Shown: positions 44,622-61,486, counted from the stretch's first letter. The stretch: DNA of 64,000 nt from Thioalkalivibrio sp. K90mix (GCF_000025545.1 NC_013889.1:2680801-2744800), one strand, 5' to 3'. Notes: generated by a model from the sequence alone, not told the origin. Numbers and translations: made by a program.

Positions 44622-44918
44622 TCAGGCGGCGCGACGCAGGAACGGGCGCTGGCCGGACTGCACAGCACGGCGGATGAAGTCGGCGCGGCCGGACTCGCGG
44701 CCATTCAGGTTGTCGGCGCACTGGGACGGCTCGTAGGCGGCCGCGGACAGCATCACCTCAAGCTCGCAGAGGTCGACCTTGGGCTCGGTCAGTTCCTCGG
44801 GGGTCACGTTCAGCTTGCGGCCAACGTTCCAGAACATGCGCGGGTTCCAGAGTTTGGTCTGGATACGCGGGGACTGAAACAGGGTGACGCAGCGGTTGTT
44901 GAGCTCTTGCTGATCCAT
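44622..44918 (-). CDS. conserved-looking small protein of unknown function
   Basis: 98 aa from ATG 44918, with AGGAG at good spacing, its own terminator and no overlapping gene. Starts MDQQELNNRCVTLFQSPRIQ, then WNPRMFWNVGRKLNVTPEEL, an acidic DLCELEVML helix and an Arg-rich end. Two Cys (in NNRCVTLF and VDLCELE), plus one in SQCADNL. No signal or membrane segment. I do not recognise a family. The amino-acid composition and codon use are less GC-biased than neighbours, suggesting strong expression or a different origin. Confidence 0.65.
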   Translation of the reverse strand: MDQQELNNRCVTLFQSPRIQTKLWNPRMFWNVGRKLNVTPEELTEPKVDLCELEVMLSAAAYEPSQCADNLNGRESGRADFIRRAVQSGQRPFLRRAA

Positions 44919-45027
44919 GGGATACTCCTGATCGTACGGTTATTCGAGCGCGCCCGAATCTAGCCGACCCGCCCGGCGAATACAAGCGTTTCCTGATAGA
45001 AACTCCGCGGGGACCGCGTGCGAGGGG

Positions 45028-46878
<1,851 letters not shown>

Positions 46879-46889
46879 GGAAGCTCCTC

Positions 46890-47174
46890 AGGGAAACAAT
46901 GATGAATGTACACGCTCGCGCTCGAGTCGCTTTTGCGTGCGAACAAGGCGCGGCGACTGCTGTGCGGTCATTCTGCACAAGGGAGCCGCAACGCCGTTCC
47001 CGCGCCCGTTTTTGATCAACAACGGGCGGCCGAGCCCCGTGGGGTCGGCACCCCAGGTTCCCCGATCCTGCGTTGCGCCGCTTGCGGGTAGAACCACTAC
47101 CCGCTGCACGACGCGCCTTGTCTCGGAAAACCTGGGGTACCAACGCGAGTGCGTACATTCATCATTGTTTCCCT
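46890..47174. repeat. long palindromic repeat element, copy 3 (left module A, right module short)
   Basis: 285 bp filling the glmU-glmS gap. Outer arms start AGGGAAACAATGATGAATG and end with the complement CATTCATCATTGTTTCCCT; two positions inside the stem are wobble or mismatch. Contains GTGCAG/GCGGTC-type hairpin, CCCGT...ACGGG module A, the CCCCAGGTT/AACCTGGGG pair and GGGTAG-AACCA-CTACCC. The right end supplies part of the glmU TAG stop codon (CTA at 47173-47175). Confidence 0.85.
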
Positions 47175-48552
47175 AGTCAGATTTCTTTTTGGGGCGCGGC
47201 CAGTCCTGGATAACGCGCGGGCGTGCACGGGTCAGCGCCAGCGCACGCGGGTCGACATCGTCGGACAAGGTCGAGCCCGCCCCCACCGTCGCGTCATCGC
47301 CGATGCGGATGGGCGCCACCAGGGCCGTGTTGGAGCCGATGAACGCTCGCTCGCCGATCTCGGTGCGATGCTTGTTGGCACCATCATAGTTGCAGGTAAT
47401 CGTCCCTGCGCCCAGATTGGCGCCGGCCCCGACGCTGGCATCCCCGACGTAGGTCAGGTGGTTCGCCTTCGCGCCCGGACCCAGCGTGGCGTTCTTGATC
47501 TCGACAAAGTTGCCGACGCGGGCACCGGGGCCGAGCTCGGTCCCCGGGCGCAGACGGGCGAACGGCCCAACATTGGCCCCCTCGCCGATCCTTACACCTT
47601 CCAGGACACTGTGTGCCGCGACCTGCGTGCCGGATCCAATCTCGCAATCGCGCAACACGCAGCCGGGGCCAATATAGACATCGTCCGCCAGCGTCACCGT
47701 GCCCTCGATCACGACGTTCACGTCGATCGAACAGTCGTGTCCGAATTTCAGGACGCCGCGCACATCCAGGCGCGCGGGGTCCGCCACTGCGAGACCATCC
47801 CGCATCATCCGGGAGCACTGCTCCGCCTGGTGCAGGCGCTCCTGGACGGCCAGCTGCTCGCGGTCGTTCACACCGAGCACGGCGACGGGATCGGAACTGC
47901 GAACGACATCGATCACCCGTCCTTGACCTCGTGCCACGGCCACAATGTCGGTCAGATACCACTCGCGCGGCCCTGCCGGATCGGGCTCGCAGGAAGCTAG
48001 CCAACCACGCAAGTCCCCGGCCGGTGCGGCGAGCACGCCGGTATTGATCAGGTCGACCGCACGTTCCCCGCTGGTGGCCTCCTTGTGCTCGACGATCCGC
48101 TCCAGCTGGCCCGCGGCATCGAGGATCAGGCGACCGTATCCGGTGGGGTCGGGAACCTGAGCGGCCAGGACGGTTACGCCAGTGCCGCGAGCACAGGCCT
48201 CCAGGTCCGCGACCGGGATCCGCGGGACGTCCCCATAGGTCACCAGGACACGCGCATGGTCGGGGATGTGCTGCAGGGCCTGATAAACCGCATGCCCGGT
48301 CCCCCGCGGCTCGCCCTGGTCGATCCAGTCAAGTGCGGGGACGTGCTCGGCAAATGCGGCTCGCACACGTTCCTGTTCGTGGCTGACCACGACGTGGAGC
48401 GCGTCGGCTTCCAGCGGCGCCACGCGTTGGAGGACATGGTCCAGCAGGGGGCGTCCGGCTAGAGATTGCAGGACCTTGGGGAGGCGCGACCGCATGCGCG
48501 TCCCCTTGCCGGCCGCGAGGACCGCGATATGAAGGGGTGTCGTCTCAGGCAT
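47173..48552 (-). CDS. glmU: bifunctional GlcNAc-1-P uridyltransferase / GlcN-1-P acetyltransferase
   Basis: About 459 aa from ATG 48552 (or 463 from 48564; neither has a clear Shine-Dalgarno). N-terminal uridyltransferase domain with VLAAGKGTRMRSRLPKVLQ and VTYGDVPR; C-terminal left-handed beta-helix of hexapeptide repeats (VYIGPGCVLRDCEIG) with the acetyltransferase region NYDGANKHRTEIG. It makes UDP-GlcNAc from GlcN-1-P. Located directly after the atp operon terminator, as in many gammaproteobacteria. Its TAG stop is at the edge of a repeat element. Confidence 0.96.
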   Translation of the reverse strand: MPETTPLHIAVLAAGKGTRMRSRLPKVLQSLAGRPLLDHVLQRVAPLEADALHVVVSHEQERVRAAFAEHVPALDWIDQGEPRGTGHAVYQALQHIPDHARVLVTYGDVPRIPVADLEACARGTGVTVLAAQVPDPTGYGRLILDAAGQLERIVEHKEATSGERAVDLINTGVLAAPAGDLRGWLASCEPDPAGPREWYLTDIVAVARGQGRVIDVVRSSDPVAVLGVNDREQLAVQERLHQAEQCSRMMRDGLAVADPARLDVRGVLKFGHDCSIDVNVVIEGTVTLADDVYIGPGCVLRDCEIGSGTQVAAHSVLEGVRIGEGANVGPFARLRPGTELGPGARVGNFVEIKNATLGPGAKANHLTYVGDASVGAGANLGAGTITCNYDGANKHRTEIGERAFIGSNTALVAPIRIGDDATVGAGSTLSDDVDPRALALTRARPRVIQDWPRPKKKSD

Positions 48553-48562
48553 GGGTGCAATC

Positions 48563-48596
48563 ATAAAGGGCCAACCGAATCGGTTGGCCCTTGGGG
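48563..48596 (-). terminator. terminator after the atp operon
   Basis: On the minus strand AAGGGCCAACC-GATTC-GGTTGGCCCTTT, a perfect 11-bp stem ending in a short T-run, 27 bp after atpC. It directly precedes the possible glmU start codons. Confidence 0.78.
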
Positions 48597-48622
48597 TCGG
48601 TCATTCGTCGCAGTTTGCCGGA

Positions 48623-49051
48623 TTATTTCCGGCGCAACTTCTGGATCATCTGCAGGCGGGCGGCGGCCTCCACGAGTTCCGCCTGCGCCTTGGCGTAGTC
48701 GAAATCGGCCTTGGAGTTCTCCAGGGCCTCCTCCGCACGTTTCTTCGCCTCCAGCGCCTCGGCCTCGTCGAGATCCTTGGCCCGCACCGCCGTATCCGCC
48801 AGGACCGTCACATGATACGGCTGCACCTCGAGGATACCGCCCGAGACGAACACCGGCTGCGGCTCGGCGCCTTCCTTTTCCAGGATGCGCAGCTCGCCCG
48901 GGTTCAGGCGCGCCAGCATCTGGGTGTGGCCCGCATAGACACCGACCTCGCCACCCTCGGCCGGGGCCGCGATCATCAGCGCGGTCCCGGAGTAGATGGA
49001 CTCCTCGGCACTGACCACATCCACGTGCATCGTCATGGGCATGTTGCTCAC
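48623..49051 (-). CDS. atpC: ATP synthase F1 epsilon subunit
   Basis: 142 aa. Beta-sandwich N-terminal domain ([33 protein letters not shown]) and a two-helix C-terminal domain with Ala/Glu-rich sequence ending IQKLRRK. Part of the central stalk, linking gamma to the c-ring and able to inhibit ATP hydrolysis. Last gene of the atp operon, 3 nt after atpD. Confidence 0.96.
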   Translation of the reverse strand: MSNMPMTMHVDVVSAEESIYSGTALMIAAPAEGGEVGVYAGHTQMLARLNPGELRILEKEGAEPQPVFVSGGILEVQPYHVTVLADTAVRAKDLDEAEALEAKKRAEEALENSKADFDYAKAQAELVEAAARLQMIQKLRRK

Positions 49052-49054
49052 TCC

Positions 49055-51350
<2,296 letters not shown>

Positions 51351-51362
51351 TGCGTGCTCCCG

Positions 51363-52904
<1,542 letters not shown>

Positions 52905-52917
52905 GTTAAATATCCTC

Positions 52918-53454
52918 TTAGCGACTCAAATTGGCAGCCAGGCGGTTCAGCTGGCCTCGCACGGAGCCGTCGATTACCAGGTCGCCGGCGCGGATGATGG
53001 CCCCGCCGAGCAGGGAGCTGTCGACTGAACACTCGAGATCGACTTCGCAGCCCAGGCCTTTGGCCAGGGCATCGTGGATCTCTTTCTCCTGCGCCTGCGT
53101 GAGCTTGCGGAAGGCGATTACGTCGGCGTGGACGCGCTTTTCGGCCTCGGCCTTCATCGCGGAGAACGCGTCGTAGACGGCGGGCAGCGCGGGTAGGCGA
53201 CCATTTTCGGCCAGCAGCCGAACCAGGTTGCCGGCCTCGGGGCCGACCTTGTCGCCGGCCACGTCCAGCACGAGCTGCGCGCGATCGGCACGCGGGAGCC
53301 GCGGGTTGGAGAGGAGACTGTGCATCTGCGAGTCGGCGGCGATGGCCGCCAGCAACTCGAGCTGCTCGGCCCAGCCAGCGAGATCGTTTTTCTCCTGGGC
53401 CCGCTCGAAAGCGGCGCGGGCGTAGGGTCGGGCGACCGAAATCAGGTCTGACAT
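52918..53454 (-). CDS. atpH: ATP synthase F1 delta subunit
   Basis: 178 aa. Starts [19 protein letters not shown], with a helical N-terminal domain, and ends in the conserved [31 protein letters not shown] type tail (landmark [15 protein letters not shown]). Connects the peripheral stalk to F1. 9 nt after atpF. Confidence 0.97.
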   Translation of the reverse strand: MSDLISVARPYARAAFERAQEKNDLAGWAEQLELLAAIAADSQMHSLLSNPRLPRADRAQLVLDVAGDKVGPEAGNLVRLLAENGRLPALPAVYDAFSAMKAEAEKRVHADVIAFRKLTQAQEKEIHDALAKGLGCEVDLECSVDSSLLGGAIIRAGDLVIDGSVRGQLNRLAANLSR

Positions 53455-53463
53455 AACGTCTCC

Positions 53464-53934
53464 TTAGAGCTTGGCCGCGAGCTTCTTCAGCAGATCGCCG
53501 TGGGCCTTGGCATCGATCTCCTTGGCCAGGATCTGCTCGGCACCGGCAACCGCCAGCTGGGAGACCTGCTTGCGCAGTTCTTCCTTCGCACGGTTGATCT
53601 CCTGCTCAATCTCGGAGTGCGCCTGTTCCTTGATACGCTCGCCTTCCTCGCGCGCGGTGGTCTTGCTTTCCTCGACCAGCTCTGTCGCACGCTTCTGCGC
53701 AGAGGCCATGATCTCGTTGGCCTGCTGCTTGGCCTCCTTGATCACCGCGGTCGCGCGCTCCTGGGCGAGCTCCTGTTCCTTTTCGCCACGCTCGGCGGCG
53801 GCCAGGCCGTCCGCAATCTTCTTGCGGCGCTCTTCCAGGGCGGCGGACATGGGCGGCCAAACGTAGCGCATCGTGAACCACACGAATACGGCAAACGCCA
53901 GGAGCTGGCCGATGATGGTCAGATTGATATTCAT
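53464..53934 (-). CDS. atpF: ATP synthase F0 subunit b
   Basis: 156 aa. One N-terminal membrane helix ([19 protein letters not shown]) followed by a long charged helix ([23 protein letters not shown]...) that dimerises as the peripheral stalk. Ends [19 protein letters not shown]. Same length as E. coli b. Confidence 0.97.
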   Translation of the reverse strand: MNINLTIIGQLLAFAVFVWFTMRYVWPPMSAALEERRKKIADGLAAAERGEKEQELAQERATAVIKEAKQQANEIMASAQKRATELVEESKTTAREEGERIKEQAHSEIEQEINRAKEELRKQVSQLAVAGAEQILAKEIDAKAHGDLLKKLAAKL

Positions 53935-53987
53935 CCTGCTACCTCAGGTTGACGAGTGGAGGGGACCTCGGGACTCGCTCAGCCTTG

Positions 53988-54254
<267 letters not shown>

Positions 54255-54275
54255 TCAGTTTGAAGGTGAATCGAA

Positions 54276-55536
<1,261 letters not shown>

Positions 55537-55579
55537 TCAGCGGATGGGCACACCCACCCCTCTCCCAAAAAGTGCGCGC

Positions 55580-55608
55580 ATTATAAGAGCACCCTTCTAT
55601 TAGGTCAA
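55580..55608 (-). promoter_or_regulatory. sigma-70 promoter of the atp operon
   Basis: On the minus strand TTGACC, 17-nt spacer, TATAAT: five of six and six of six consensus bases at ideal spacing. It is 44-72 bp upstream of the atpI start and is the only strong promoter seen for the nine-gene operon. Confidence 0.85.
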
Positions 55609-55668
55609 ACCGTTATGGGGTGGCCAAAGGGGCGTGGGGAGAGGCTTTGGGCGAGGCAGACGGGCTTT

Positions 55669-56511
55669 TTACTGGATGTGTTCGAGGATGCCGTCGAGCT
55701 CGTCGAGGCTGTTGTATTCGATGACCAGTCGGCCCTTGCCCTGGCGGTTGTAGCGGACCTGGACGGGGGCCCCGAGGCGATCAGACAGGCGGCTTTCGAG
55801 TTGCCGGACCTCTGGCGAGGGGCCGGCCTCCTTGCGCGGCTCCGGCTGCGCCGAGAGGACCTTCTTGACCAGTTGCTCGGTGGCGCGGACGGTCATGTCA
55901 CGCTTGACGACCGTCGCGGCAACCCCCGGCTGGTCGTCCAGCGGCAGGGCCAGCAGAGAGCGGGCATGGCCCATCTCCAGCCGGCCCTCGTTCACATGTT
56001 CCTTGACCACGTCGTGCAACTCCAGCAGACGCAGCAGGTTGGTGACGGAGGTGCGCGAACGGCCGACCGCGTCGGCAGCCGCCTGGTGGGTCATCTCGAA
56101 CTCGTCGATCAGGCGCCGGATGGCCTGGGCCTCTTCCAGCGGGTTCAGGTCCTCGCGCTGGATGTTCTCGATCAGCGACATCGCGGCCGCGGCCTGGTCC
56201 GGGATATCGCGGACCACGGCGGGCACGCTCTCCAGTCCCGCGATCTGGGCGGCGCGCCAGCGGCGCTCGCCGGCAATCAGCTCGAAGCCACCCTCGACCC
56301 GCCGGACGACGACCGGCTGGACAATGCCCTGGGCGCGGATCGATTCGGCCAGCTCCGCGAGCGCGGGCTCGGACATATGCACGCGCGGCTGATACTGACC
56401 GCGGCGGATCTGGTCGATCGGCAGCTGCGCCAGGGAGTCGCTCTCGTCGCCGCCGCTTTGTGCCCCCGACAGGAGGGCATCGAGCCCGCGGCCCAGTCCA
56501 CGTTTTGCCAT
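55669..56511 (-). CDS. parB: chromosome partitioning protein ParB
   Basis: 280 aa. Order of regions: KRGLGRGLDALL N-terminus that contacts ParA, IRRGQYQPRVHMSEPALAELAESI and GERRWRAAQIAG (CTP-binding boxes), a helix-turn-helix (THQAAADAVGRSRTSVTNLLRLL) and a C-terminal dimer domain ending DGILEHIQ. Binds parS and spreads as a CTP clamp. It is normally just downstream of parA; here a 269-bp palindromic repeat lies between them. No parS consensus (TGTTTCACGTGAAACA) was found in the window. Confidence 0.97.
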   Translation of the reverse strand: MAKRGLGRGLDALLSGAQSGGDESDSLAQLPIDQIRRGQYQPRVHMSEPALAELAESIRAQGIVQPVVVRRVEGGFELIAGERRWRAAQIAGLESVPAVVRDIPDQAAAAMSLIENIQREDLNPLEEAQAIRRLIDEFEMTHQAAADAVGRSRTSVTNLLRLLELHDVVKEHVNEGRLEMGHARSLLALPLDDQPGVAATVVKRDMTVRATEQLVKKVLSAQPEPRKEAGPSPEVRQLESRLSDRLGAPVQVRYNRQGKGRLVIEYNSLDELDGILEHIQ

Positions 56512-56531
56512 CGTTTCAGTCCTGCTCGTCT

Positions 56532-56800
56532 AGGGAAACACTGATTAATGCACGCGCTCGCGCTCGAGTCGCTTTTGCGTGCGAACAAGGCGCGGTGACT
56601 GCCGTGCAGCATTCTGCACAAGGGAACCGCAACGCCGTGCGCGCGCAAAAGCGGCCGAGCCCCTTCGGGGTTGGCACCCCAGGTTCCCCGATTCTGCGTT
56701 GCGCCGCTTGCGGGTAGAACCACTACCCGCTGCACGACGCGCCTTGTCTCGGAAAACCTGGGGTGCCAACGCGAGCGTGTGCATTAATCAGTGTTTCCCT
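56532..56800. repeat. long palindromic repeat element, copy 4 (left module B, right module short)
   Basis: 269 bp between parA and parB, the shortest full copy. Arms ACACTGATTAATGCACGC and complement with one G-T wobble. Left module B pairs with the CGCTTTTGCGTGCG block; the right half has CCCCAGGTT/AACCTGGGG and GGGTAG-AACCA-CTACCC, but lacks the CCGAACCAGTCAAGAACGG insert of copies 1 and 2. Left flank is CTAG, right flank CTGG. Confidence 0.85.
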
Positions 56801-56808
56801 GGGCGCGA

Positions 56809-57564
56809 TCAGCGGCGCAGCATCTCGCCGGCCAGCGCGAGGTAGGCCACCGCCCCGCGTGAGGAGGCATCATACAACAAGGCCGGTTGACCAAAGCTGG
56901 GGGCCTCGGCCAGACGGATGTTGCGCGGGATCACAGTCCGGAACACGCGTTCGCCGAAATGCCCGGTGAGCTGGTCGGAGACGTCGCCGGACAGGCGGTT
57001 GCGCGGATCGAACATGGTGCGCAGCAGCCCGGCGATGCGCAGCTGCGGGTTCGGGCCCTTCTGGATACTCTCGATTGTGCGCATCAGCGCGGTCAGGCCC
57101 TCGAGTGCGTAGTACTCGCACTGCATCGGGATTACCACCCCGTCGGCGGCCACCAGCCCGTTGACCGTCAACAGGTTCAGCGAGGGCGGGCAGTCGATCA
57201 GGATGTGATCGTAGTCGCCGGCCACCGGGGCAAGGGCGTCGCGCAGCCGATATTCGCGTCGCTCCTGATCCATCAGGCGCACCTCGGCCACGGTCAGGTC
57301 CCCGTTCGCCGGCACCAGATCGAAACCGCCCTCCACGCGGTGGGCGGCCTCCGGTACCGTCGCCTGGCCCAGCAGCACCTCGCAGGAGGTCGGGTCGTCG
57401 GCGTGCTTGTCGACGCCCGAACCGGTGGTGGCATTACCCTGCGGATCGAGGTCCACGACCAGCACGCGCTTGCCCAGCCGGGCGAGCGAGGCGGCGAGAT
57501 TCACGCAGGTCGTGGTCTTGCCCACCCCGCCCTTCTGATTGGTGATGGCCAGCGTATCGGTCAC
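56809..57564 (-). CDS. parA: chromosome partitioning ATPase ParA
   Basis: 251 aa with a GTG start at 57564 overlapping the rsmG stop (GTGA). Deviant Walker A KGGVGKTTTCVNLAASL near residues 11-27, LVVDLDPQGNATTG, and HILIDCPPSLNLLTVNGL (Walker B). Drives ParB-parS segregation through ATP-dependent nucleoid binding. The larger open frame up to 58038 runs antisense to and through rsmG and is not the gene. The downstream gap to parB is filled by a repeat. Confidence 0.97.
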   Translation of the reverse strand: MTDTLAITNQKGGVGKTTTCVNLAASLARLGKRVLVVDLDPQGNATTGSGVDKHADDPTSCEVLLGQATVPEAAHRVEGGFDLVPANGDLTVAEVRLMDQERREYRLRDALAPVAGDYDHILIDCPPSLNLLTVNGLVAADGVVIPMQCEYYALEGLTALMRTIESIQKGPNPQLRIAGLLRTMFDPRNRLSGDVSDQLTGHFGERVFRTVIPRNIRLAEAPSFGQPALLYDASSRGAVAYLALAGEMLRR

Positions 57565-58190
57565 GTCTCGGCTCTCTCGATAATGGCGATGTGCCGCTCG
57601 GCAGTCTCGCCGGGAATGGTAACCGGGTCCACGCTCCGGTACGACCACGGGGCCGGTAGCGGCGCGTCCGCCACCGAGCGCTGCCCGAGCATGGCCAGCA
57701 CCCGCCCGCCCGTGGCCACCTGCGGTGCGACGCGCGCGACCATGTCCGCCGGGGCCTTGAAGGCCCGCGCCAGCACCGTGGTGTAGGGCGCGGCGGGTCG
57801 GAAATCCTCGATCCGCATATGCACGGCCTCGACCCGGCTCAGCCCGGCCAGCCCGATCACGTTGCGCAGGAAGCGGATGCGCTTGGCTGCACTGTCCAGC
57901 AGGCAGAAATCGCGCCGGCGCTCGCAGGCGGCCAGCACAAAGCCCGGCAGGCCCGCGCCCGTCCCGACATCCAGGATGCGGTCCCCGTGAAGATACGGGC
58001 GCAGGGTCAGGCTGTCGAGGATGTGGCGGGGGATCCACTGCTGGGGGTCACGCACGGCGGTCAGGTTATGCACCCGGTTCCAGCGCCCGAGCTGCTCGAG
58101 ATAGATCGCCAGGGCCTCGATGGCGGCTGCGTCCAGCGCCCACTCGTCGGCGACGGCGCCCAGGGCCGCCCGCCAGTCGTTACTCGCCAC
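57561..58190 (-). CDS. rsmG: 16S rRNA (guanine527-N7)-methyltransferase
   Basis: 209 aa. SAM-binding motif [20 protein letters not shown] around residues 69-88, and conserved [20 protein letters not shown] before it. Methylates G527 in 16S rRNA, whose loss gives low-level streptomycin resistance in other bacteria. Overlaps the mnmG 3' end by 11 nt and the parA start by 4 nt: one translationally coupled mnmG-rsmG-parA unit. Confidence 0.97.
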   Translation of the reverse strand: MASNDWRAALGAVADEWALDAAAIEALAIYLEQLGRWNRVHNLTAVRDPQQWIPRHILDSLTLRPYLHGDRILDVGTGAGLPGFVLAACERRRDFCLLDSAAKRIRFLRNVIGLAGLSRVEAVHMRIEDFRPAAPYTTVLARAFKAPADMVARVAPQVATGGRVLAMLGQRSVADAPLPAPWSYRSVDPVTIPGETAERHIAIIERAET

Positions 58191-60054
58191 TGGCGCGCTG
58201 CTTCAGGTGAACAGCCAGAGCCGAAAGCGCGGCCGGGGTCACGCCCGGGATGCGCTGGGCCTGACCCAGCGTGTGCGGACGGAATTCGGCGAGTTTCTGG
58301 CGGATCTCGTTGGACAGACCATGCACCCGCGCGTAGTCGAGGTTGTCCGGCAGCGCCGTCTGATCGGCCTTCGCCTGGCGCGCGACCTCGGCCTGCTGGC
58401 GTTCGATGTACCCGGCGTATCTGGCCTGAATCTCGGCCTGCTCGCGCACGTCCGGCGTGCAGCCCGCATCCAGTTCCGGGAGTGCCTGCATCAGGGCGTC
58501 ATAGTCGGCCTCCGGTCGGCGCAGCAGGTCGAGCAGTGTGGCATCCGGCTCCGGGGCCTTGCCGAGGAGCTCGACCAGGGCCGGGCGGCTGCGCTGATCC
58601 CGGTCCGGTCGCGTCTGTGCAAGCCTGCTCATTTCCGACTCGATCGCGGCGGCGCGGCGCTCGAACCGTGCCCAGCGGGCATCGTCGACCAGGCCATGTT
58701 CGCGCCCGACCGGGGTCAGGCGCAGATCCGCGTTGTCCTCGCGCAACAGCAGCCGGTACTCGGCGCGCGACGTGAACATGCGGTAGGGCTCCTGCGTGCC
58801 GCGGGTGACCAGGTCGTCGATCAGCACACCGATATAGGCCTCGGAACGCTGCGGGATCCAGGGTTCGGCGTCCCGGGTCAGGCGGGCGGCATTCAGTCCG
58901 GCGACCAGGCCCTGGGCGGCGGCCTCTTCGTATCCGGTGGTGCCGTTGATCTGCCCGGCGAAGAACAGATTGGCCACCTCCCGCGTGGCCAGCGATGGGC
59001 GCAGGCCGCGCGGGTCGAAGTAGTCGTACTCGATCGCGTAGCCCGGACGGGTAATGCGCGCGTGCTCGAAGCCCTCGATGCTCTGCACCAGCGGCACCTG
59101 GATCGCATAGGGCAGGGAGGTGGAGATGCCGTTTGGGTAGAGCTCGTGGGTGGTCAGCCCCTCCGGCTCGACGAAGACCTGGTGGCTGGTCTTGTCGGCA
59201 AAGCGCACGACCTTGTCCTCGATCGAGGGGCAGTACCGCGGTCCGGTGCTGTCGATCTGGCCGGAGTACATCGGCGCCTGATCGAGGTTGGCGCGGATCA
59301 GGTCATGGGTCCGCTCGCTCGTACGCGCGATATGACAGGGGCGCTGTTCCGGGTGGTCGCCGGGCGAGCCGGTGAACGAGAACACCGGGCGCGGGTCATC
59401 GCCCGGCTGCACCTCGAGGCGCGAGAAGTCGACACTGCGCCCGTCGATGCGCGGCGGGGTGCCGGTCTTCAGGCGCCCGACCGCAAAGGCCATATCGCGC
59501 AGGCGCGCGGCCAGGCGCACGCTCGGCGGATCGCCCGCCCGCCCGCCCGGCTGCTGGGTCAGCCCGGTATGCATCTGGCCGTTGAGGAAGGTCCCCACCG
59601 TCAGCACGACGGCGCGAGCCGTAAACGCAAGGCCCGCCTCGGTGACCACACCGGTCACGCGATCGCCCTCCATGGTGATGTCGGCCACCGGCTGCTGGAA
59701 GATCTGCAGATTCGGTTCGGCCTCCACGAACTGGCGGATGGCCTGGCGGTAGAGCTGCCGGTCGGACTGGGCGCGGGTCGCGCGCACCGCCGGACCCTTG
59801 CGCCTATTGAGGATGCGGAAATGGATGCCGGCGGCATCCGCCGCGCGCGCCATCACGCCCCCCAGGGCATCGATCTCCTTGACCAGGTGGCCCTTGCCAA
59901 TGCCGCCGATCGCCGGATTGCAGCTCATCTGGCCAATGGTCTCGATGTTATGGGTCAGCAGCAGCGTGCGCGCACCCGCGCGTGCCGCGGCCAGAGCGGC
60001 CTCGGTGCCGGCGTGTCCGCCGCCAATCACGATGACATCAAATTCTTCTGCCAT
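58180..60054 (-). CDS. mnmG: tRNA uridine-5-carboxymethylaminomethyl modification enzyme MnmG (GidA)
   Basis: 624 aa. FAD-binding [17 protein letters not shown] at residues ~12-28, [20 protein letters not shown], and the C-terminal GIDA_assoc helical domain. With MnmE it installs cmnm5U34 in tRNAs reading split-box codons. Located between mnmE and rsmG as usual. Catalytic Cys residues are in the CNPAIGG and [10 protein letters not shown] regions. Confidence 0.98.
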   Translation of the reverse strand: MAEEFDVIVIGGGHAGTEAALAAARAGARTLLLTHNIETIGQMSCNPAIGGIGKGHLVKEIDALGGVMARAADAAGIHFRILNRRKGPAVRATRAQSDRQLYRQAIRQFVEAEPNLQIFQQPVADITMEGDRVTGVVTEAGLAFTARAVVLTVGTFLNGQMHTGLTQQPGGRAGDPPSVRLAARLRDMAFAVGRLKTGTPPRIDGRSVDFSRLEVQPGDDPRPVFSFTGSPGDHPEQRPCHIARTSERTHDLIRANLDQAPMYSGQIDSTGPRYCPSIEDKVVRFADKTSHQVFVEPEGLTTHELYPNGISTSLPYAIQVPLVQSIEGFEHARITRPGYAIEYDYFDPRGLRPSLATREVANLFFAGQINGTTGYEEAAAQGLVAGLNAARLTRDAEPWIPQRSEAYIGVLIDDLVTRGTQEPYRMFTSRAEYRLLLREDNADLRLTPVGREHGLVDDARWARFERRAAAIESEMSRLAQTRPDRDQRSRPALVELLGKAPEPDATLLDLLRRPEADYDALMQALPELDAGCTPDVREQAEIQARYAGYIERQQAEVARQAKADQTALPDNLDYARVHGLSNEIRQKLAEFRPHTLGQAQRIPGVTPAALSALAVHLKQRASGE

Positions 60055-60165
60055 GACCTCTTGAAACCCGGCCGCTGGGCGGCCCGAAAAAGTAAAATCA
60101 GCAGTTTAGCAGGAGTGGCGGTGGCGTCGAAGCGGCCGCATGGGGATCCATGTTTCCCTACGCCA

Positions 60166-61479
60166 TCACTTGCCGATGCAGAAACCGGCGAAGATCTCGC
60201 CGAGCAGGGCCTCGTGGTCCTGGCGACCCAGCAGGGCGTCCAGCGCCGCTTCGGCCAGGCGCAGCTCCTCGGCGATCAGGTCGGGCGCGGCGCTGGCCTC
60301 AATGCGGCCCAGATGCAGCGCCGCCAGGCGCAGGCCATCGAGGTGGCGCGCACGCACGCTGAAGCGCTGCTGCCCGCCCTCGCTGGCACCCAGCCGCTCG
60401 ACGATGGCCTGCTTGAGTTCATCAATGCCCGCACCGGTGCGCGCCGAGATGACGATCCCCTCTGTAGATCGGGAATCCGCGACGCAATCCTGCTTGTTCC
60501 AGACCGTGAGCCGCGGGATCTCGGGCGGGGCCTCCAGCTCGGGGACGGCCTCCGGCCGGGTCAGATCCCGAAGGTCCAGGATCAGGTCGGCCCCGGTCGC
60601 AGCCTCGCGGGCGCGCTGCATCCCGATCTTTTCCACAGGGTCGTCGCTGGCGTGCAGCCCGGCGGTGTCGATCAGTTCCACCGGGATCCCGTGGATGGCG
60701 ATCGGCGAGCGCAGTACGTCCCGGGTGGTCCCGGGGCGGTCGGTGACGATCGCCACCTCGCTCTCGGCCAGTCGATTCATCAGGCTGGACTTGCCGACAT
60801 TGGGGGCACCGACCAGGGCCAGACGCAGGCCCTGGGCGAAATAGCGGGCCGGGCGCAGGCGCTCGAGGAGCGCGAGGATGGTCGTGTGCAGGACCTCCGT
60901 CCGCCGGGCGATGTCCGGGGCGGCCTCGGATTCGAGGTCAGTCTCGCCGAAGTCGATCTCGGCCTCGATGATCACACGCATGTCGCGGATGGCCCGGGAG
61001 ACCGGCTCCAGCTCGGCGGCCAGTGCCCCGTCGAGGCTGGAGCGGGCCAGGCGCGCGGCCTGGGTCGTCTGGGCATGGATCAGGTCGGCGACGGCCTCGG
61101 CCTGCGCGAGGTCGAGGCGGCCGTTCAGAAAGGCCTGTTCGGTGAATTCGCCCGGCCGCGCGCGGCGCGCACCGAGGCCGACCGCCGCCGCGACGAGTGC
61201 CTCCAGGAGCACCGGGCTGCCGTGGCCTTGCAGTTCGACCACGTCTTCACCGGTATACGAATGGGGCGCGGGGAAATAGAGGATCAGGCCATCGTCGATG
61301 GTCTCGCCGCTGGCCGGATCAGTGAGGCGGCCGTAATGAGCTTGGCGTGGTCGCAGGCGGTCGCGCCCGGTCAGGCGCCGGGCGATCACCAGCGACTGGG
61401 GGCCCGACAGACGGACCACGCCAATGCCGCCGACCCCCGGCGGGGTGGCGACCGCGACGATGGTATCCGCCACGGTCAC
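60166..61479 (-). CDS. mnmE: tRNA modification GTPase MnmE (TrmE)
   Basis: 437 aa with a GTG start at 61479. N-terminal folate-binding domain (TIVAVATPPGVGGIGVVRLSG), helical domain, G domain with G1 GAPNVGKSS, G2/G3 DRPGTTRD and DTAGLH, G4 NKQD, and the C-terminal FCIGK, whose Cys is needed for activity. Partner of MnmG. 7 nt after yidC. Slightly short (E. coli 454 aa), with no motif lost. Confidence 0.97.
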   Translation of the reverse strand: MTVADTIVAVATPPGVGGIGVVRLSGPQSLVIARRLTGRDRLRPRQAHYGRLTDPASGETIDDGLILYFPAPHSYTGEDVVELQGHGSPVLLEALVAAAVGLGARRARPGEFTEQAFLNGRLDLAQAEAVADLIHAQTTQAARLARSSLDGALAAELEPVSRAIRDMRVIIEAEIDFGETDLESEAAPDIARRTEVLHTTILALLERLRPARYFAQGLRLALVGAPNVGKSSLMNRLAESEVAIVTDRPGTTRDVLRSPIAIHGIPVELIDTAGLHASDDPVEKIGMQRAREAATGADLILDLRDLTRPEAVPELEAPPEIPRLTVWNKQDCVADSRSTEGIVISARTGAGIDELKQAIVERLGASEGGQQRFSVRARHLDGLRLAALHLGRIEASAAPDLIAEELRLAEAALDALLGRQDHEALLGEIFAGFCIGK

Positions 61480-61486
61480 GGCCCGG

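Noticed and set aside
46890..47174. Possible glmS ribozyme or other riboswitch upstream of glmS
   Set aside because: The structured element upstream of glmS also occurs at three unrelated loci, and the glmS ribozyme belongs mainly to Gram-positive bacteria and has a different core.
55540..57564. parS sites near parAB
   Set aside because: No sequence close to TGTTTCACGTGAAACA was found around parAB or elsewhere in the window.
60150..60160. TGTTTCCCTA between mnmG and mnmE as another repeat remnant
   Set aside because: Only about 10 bp match the repeat end; too short to separate from chance.
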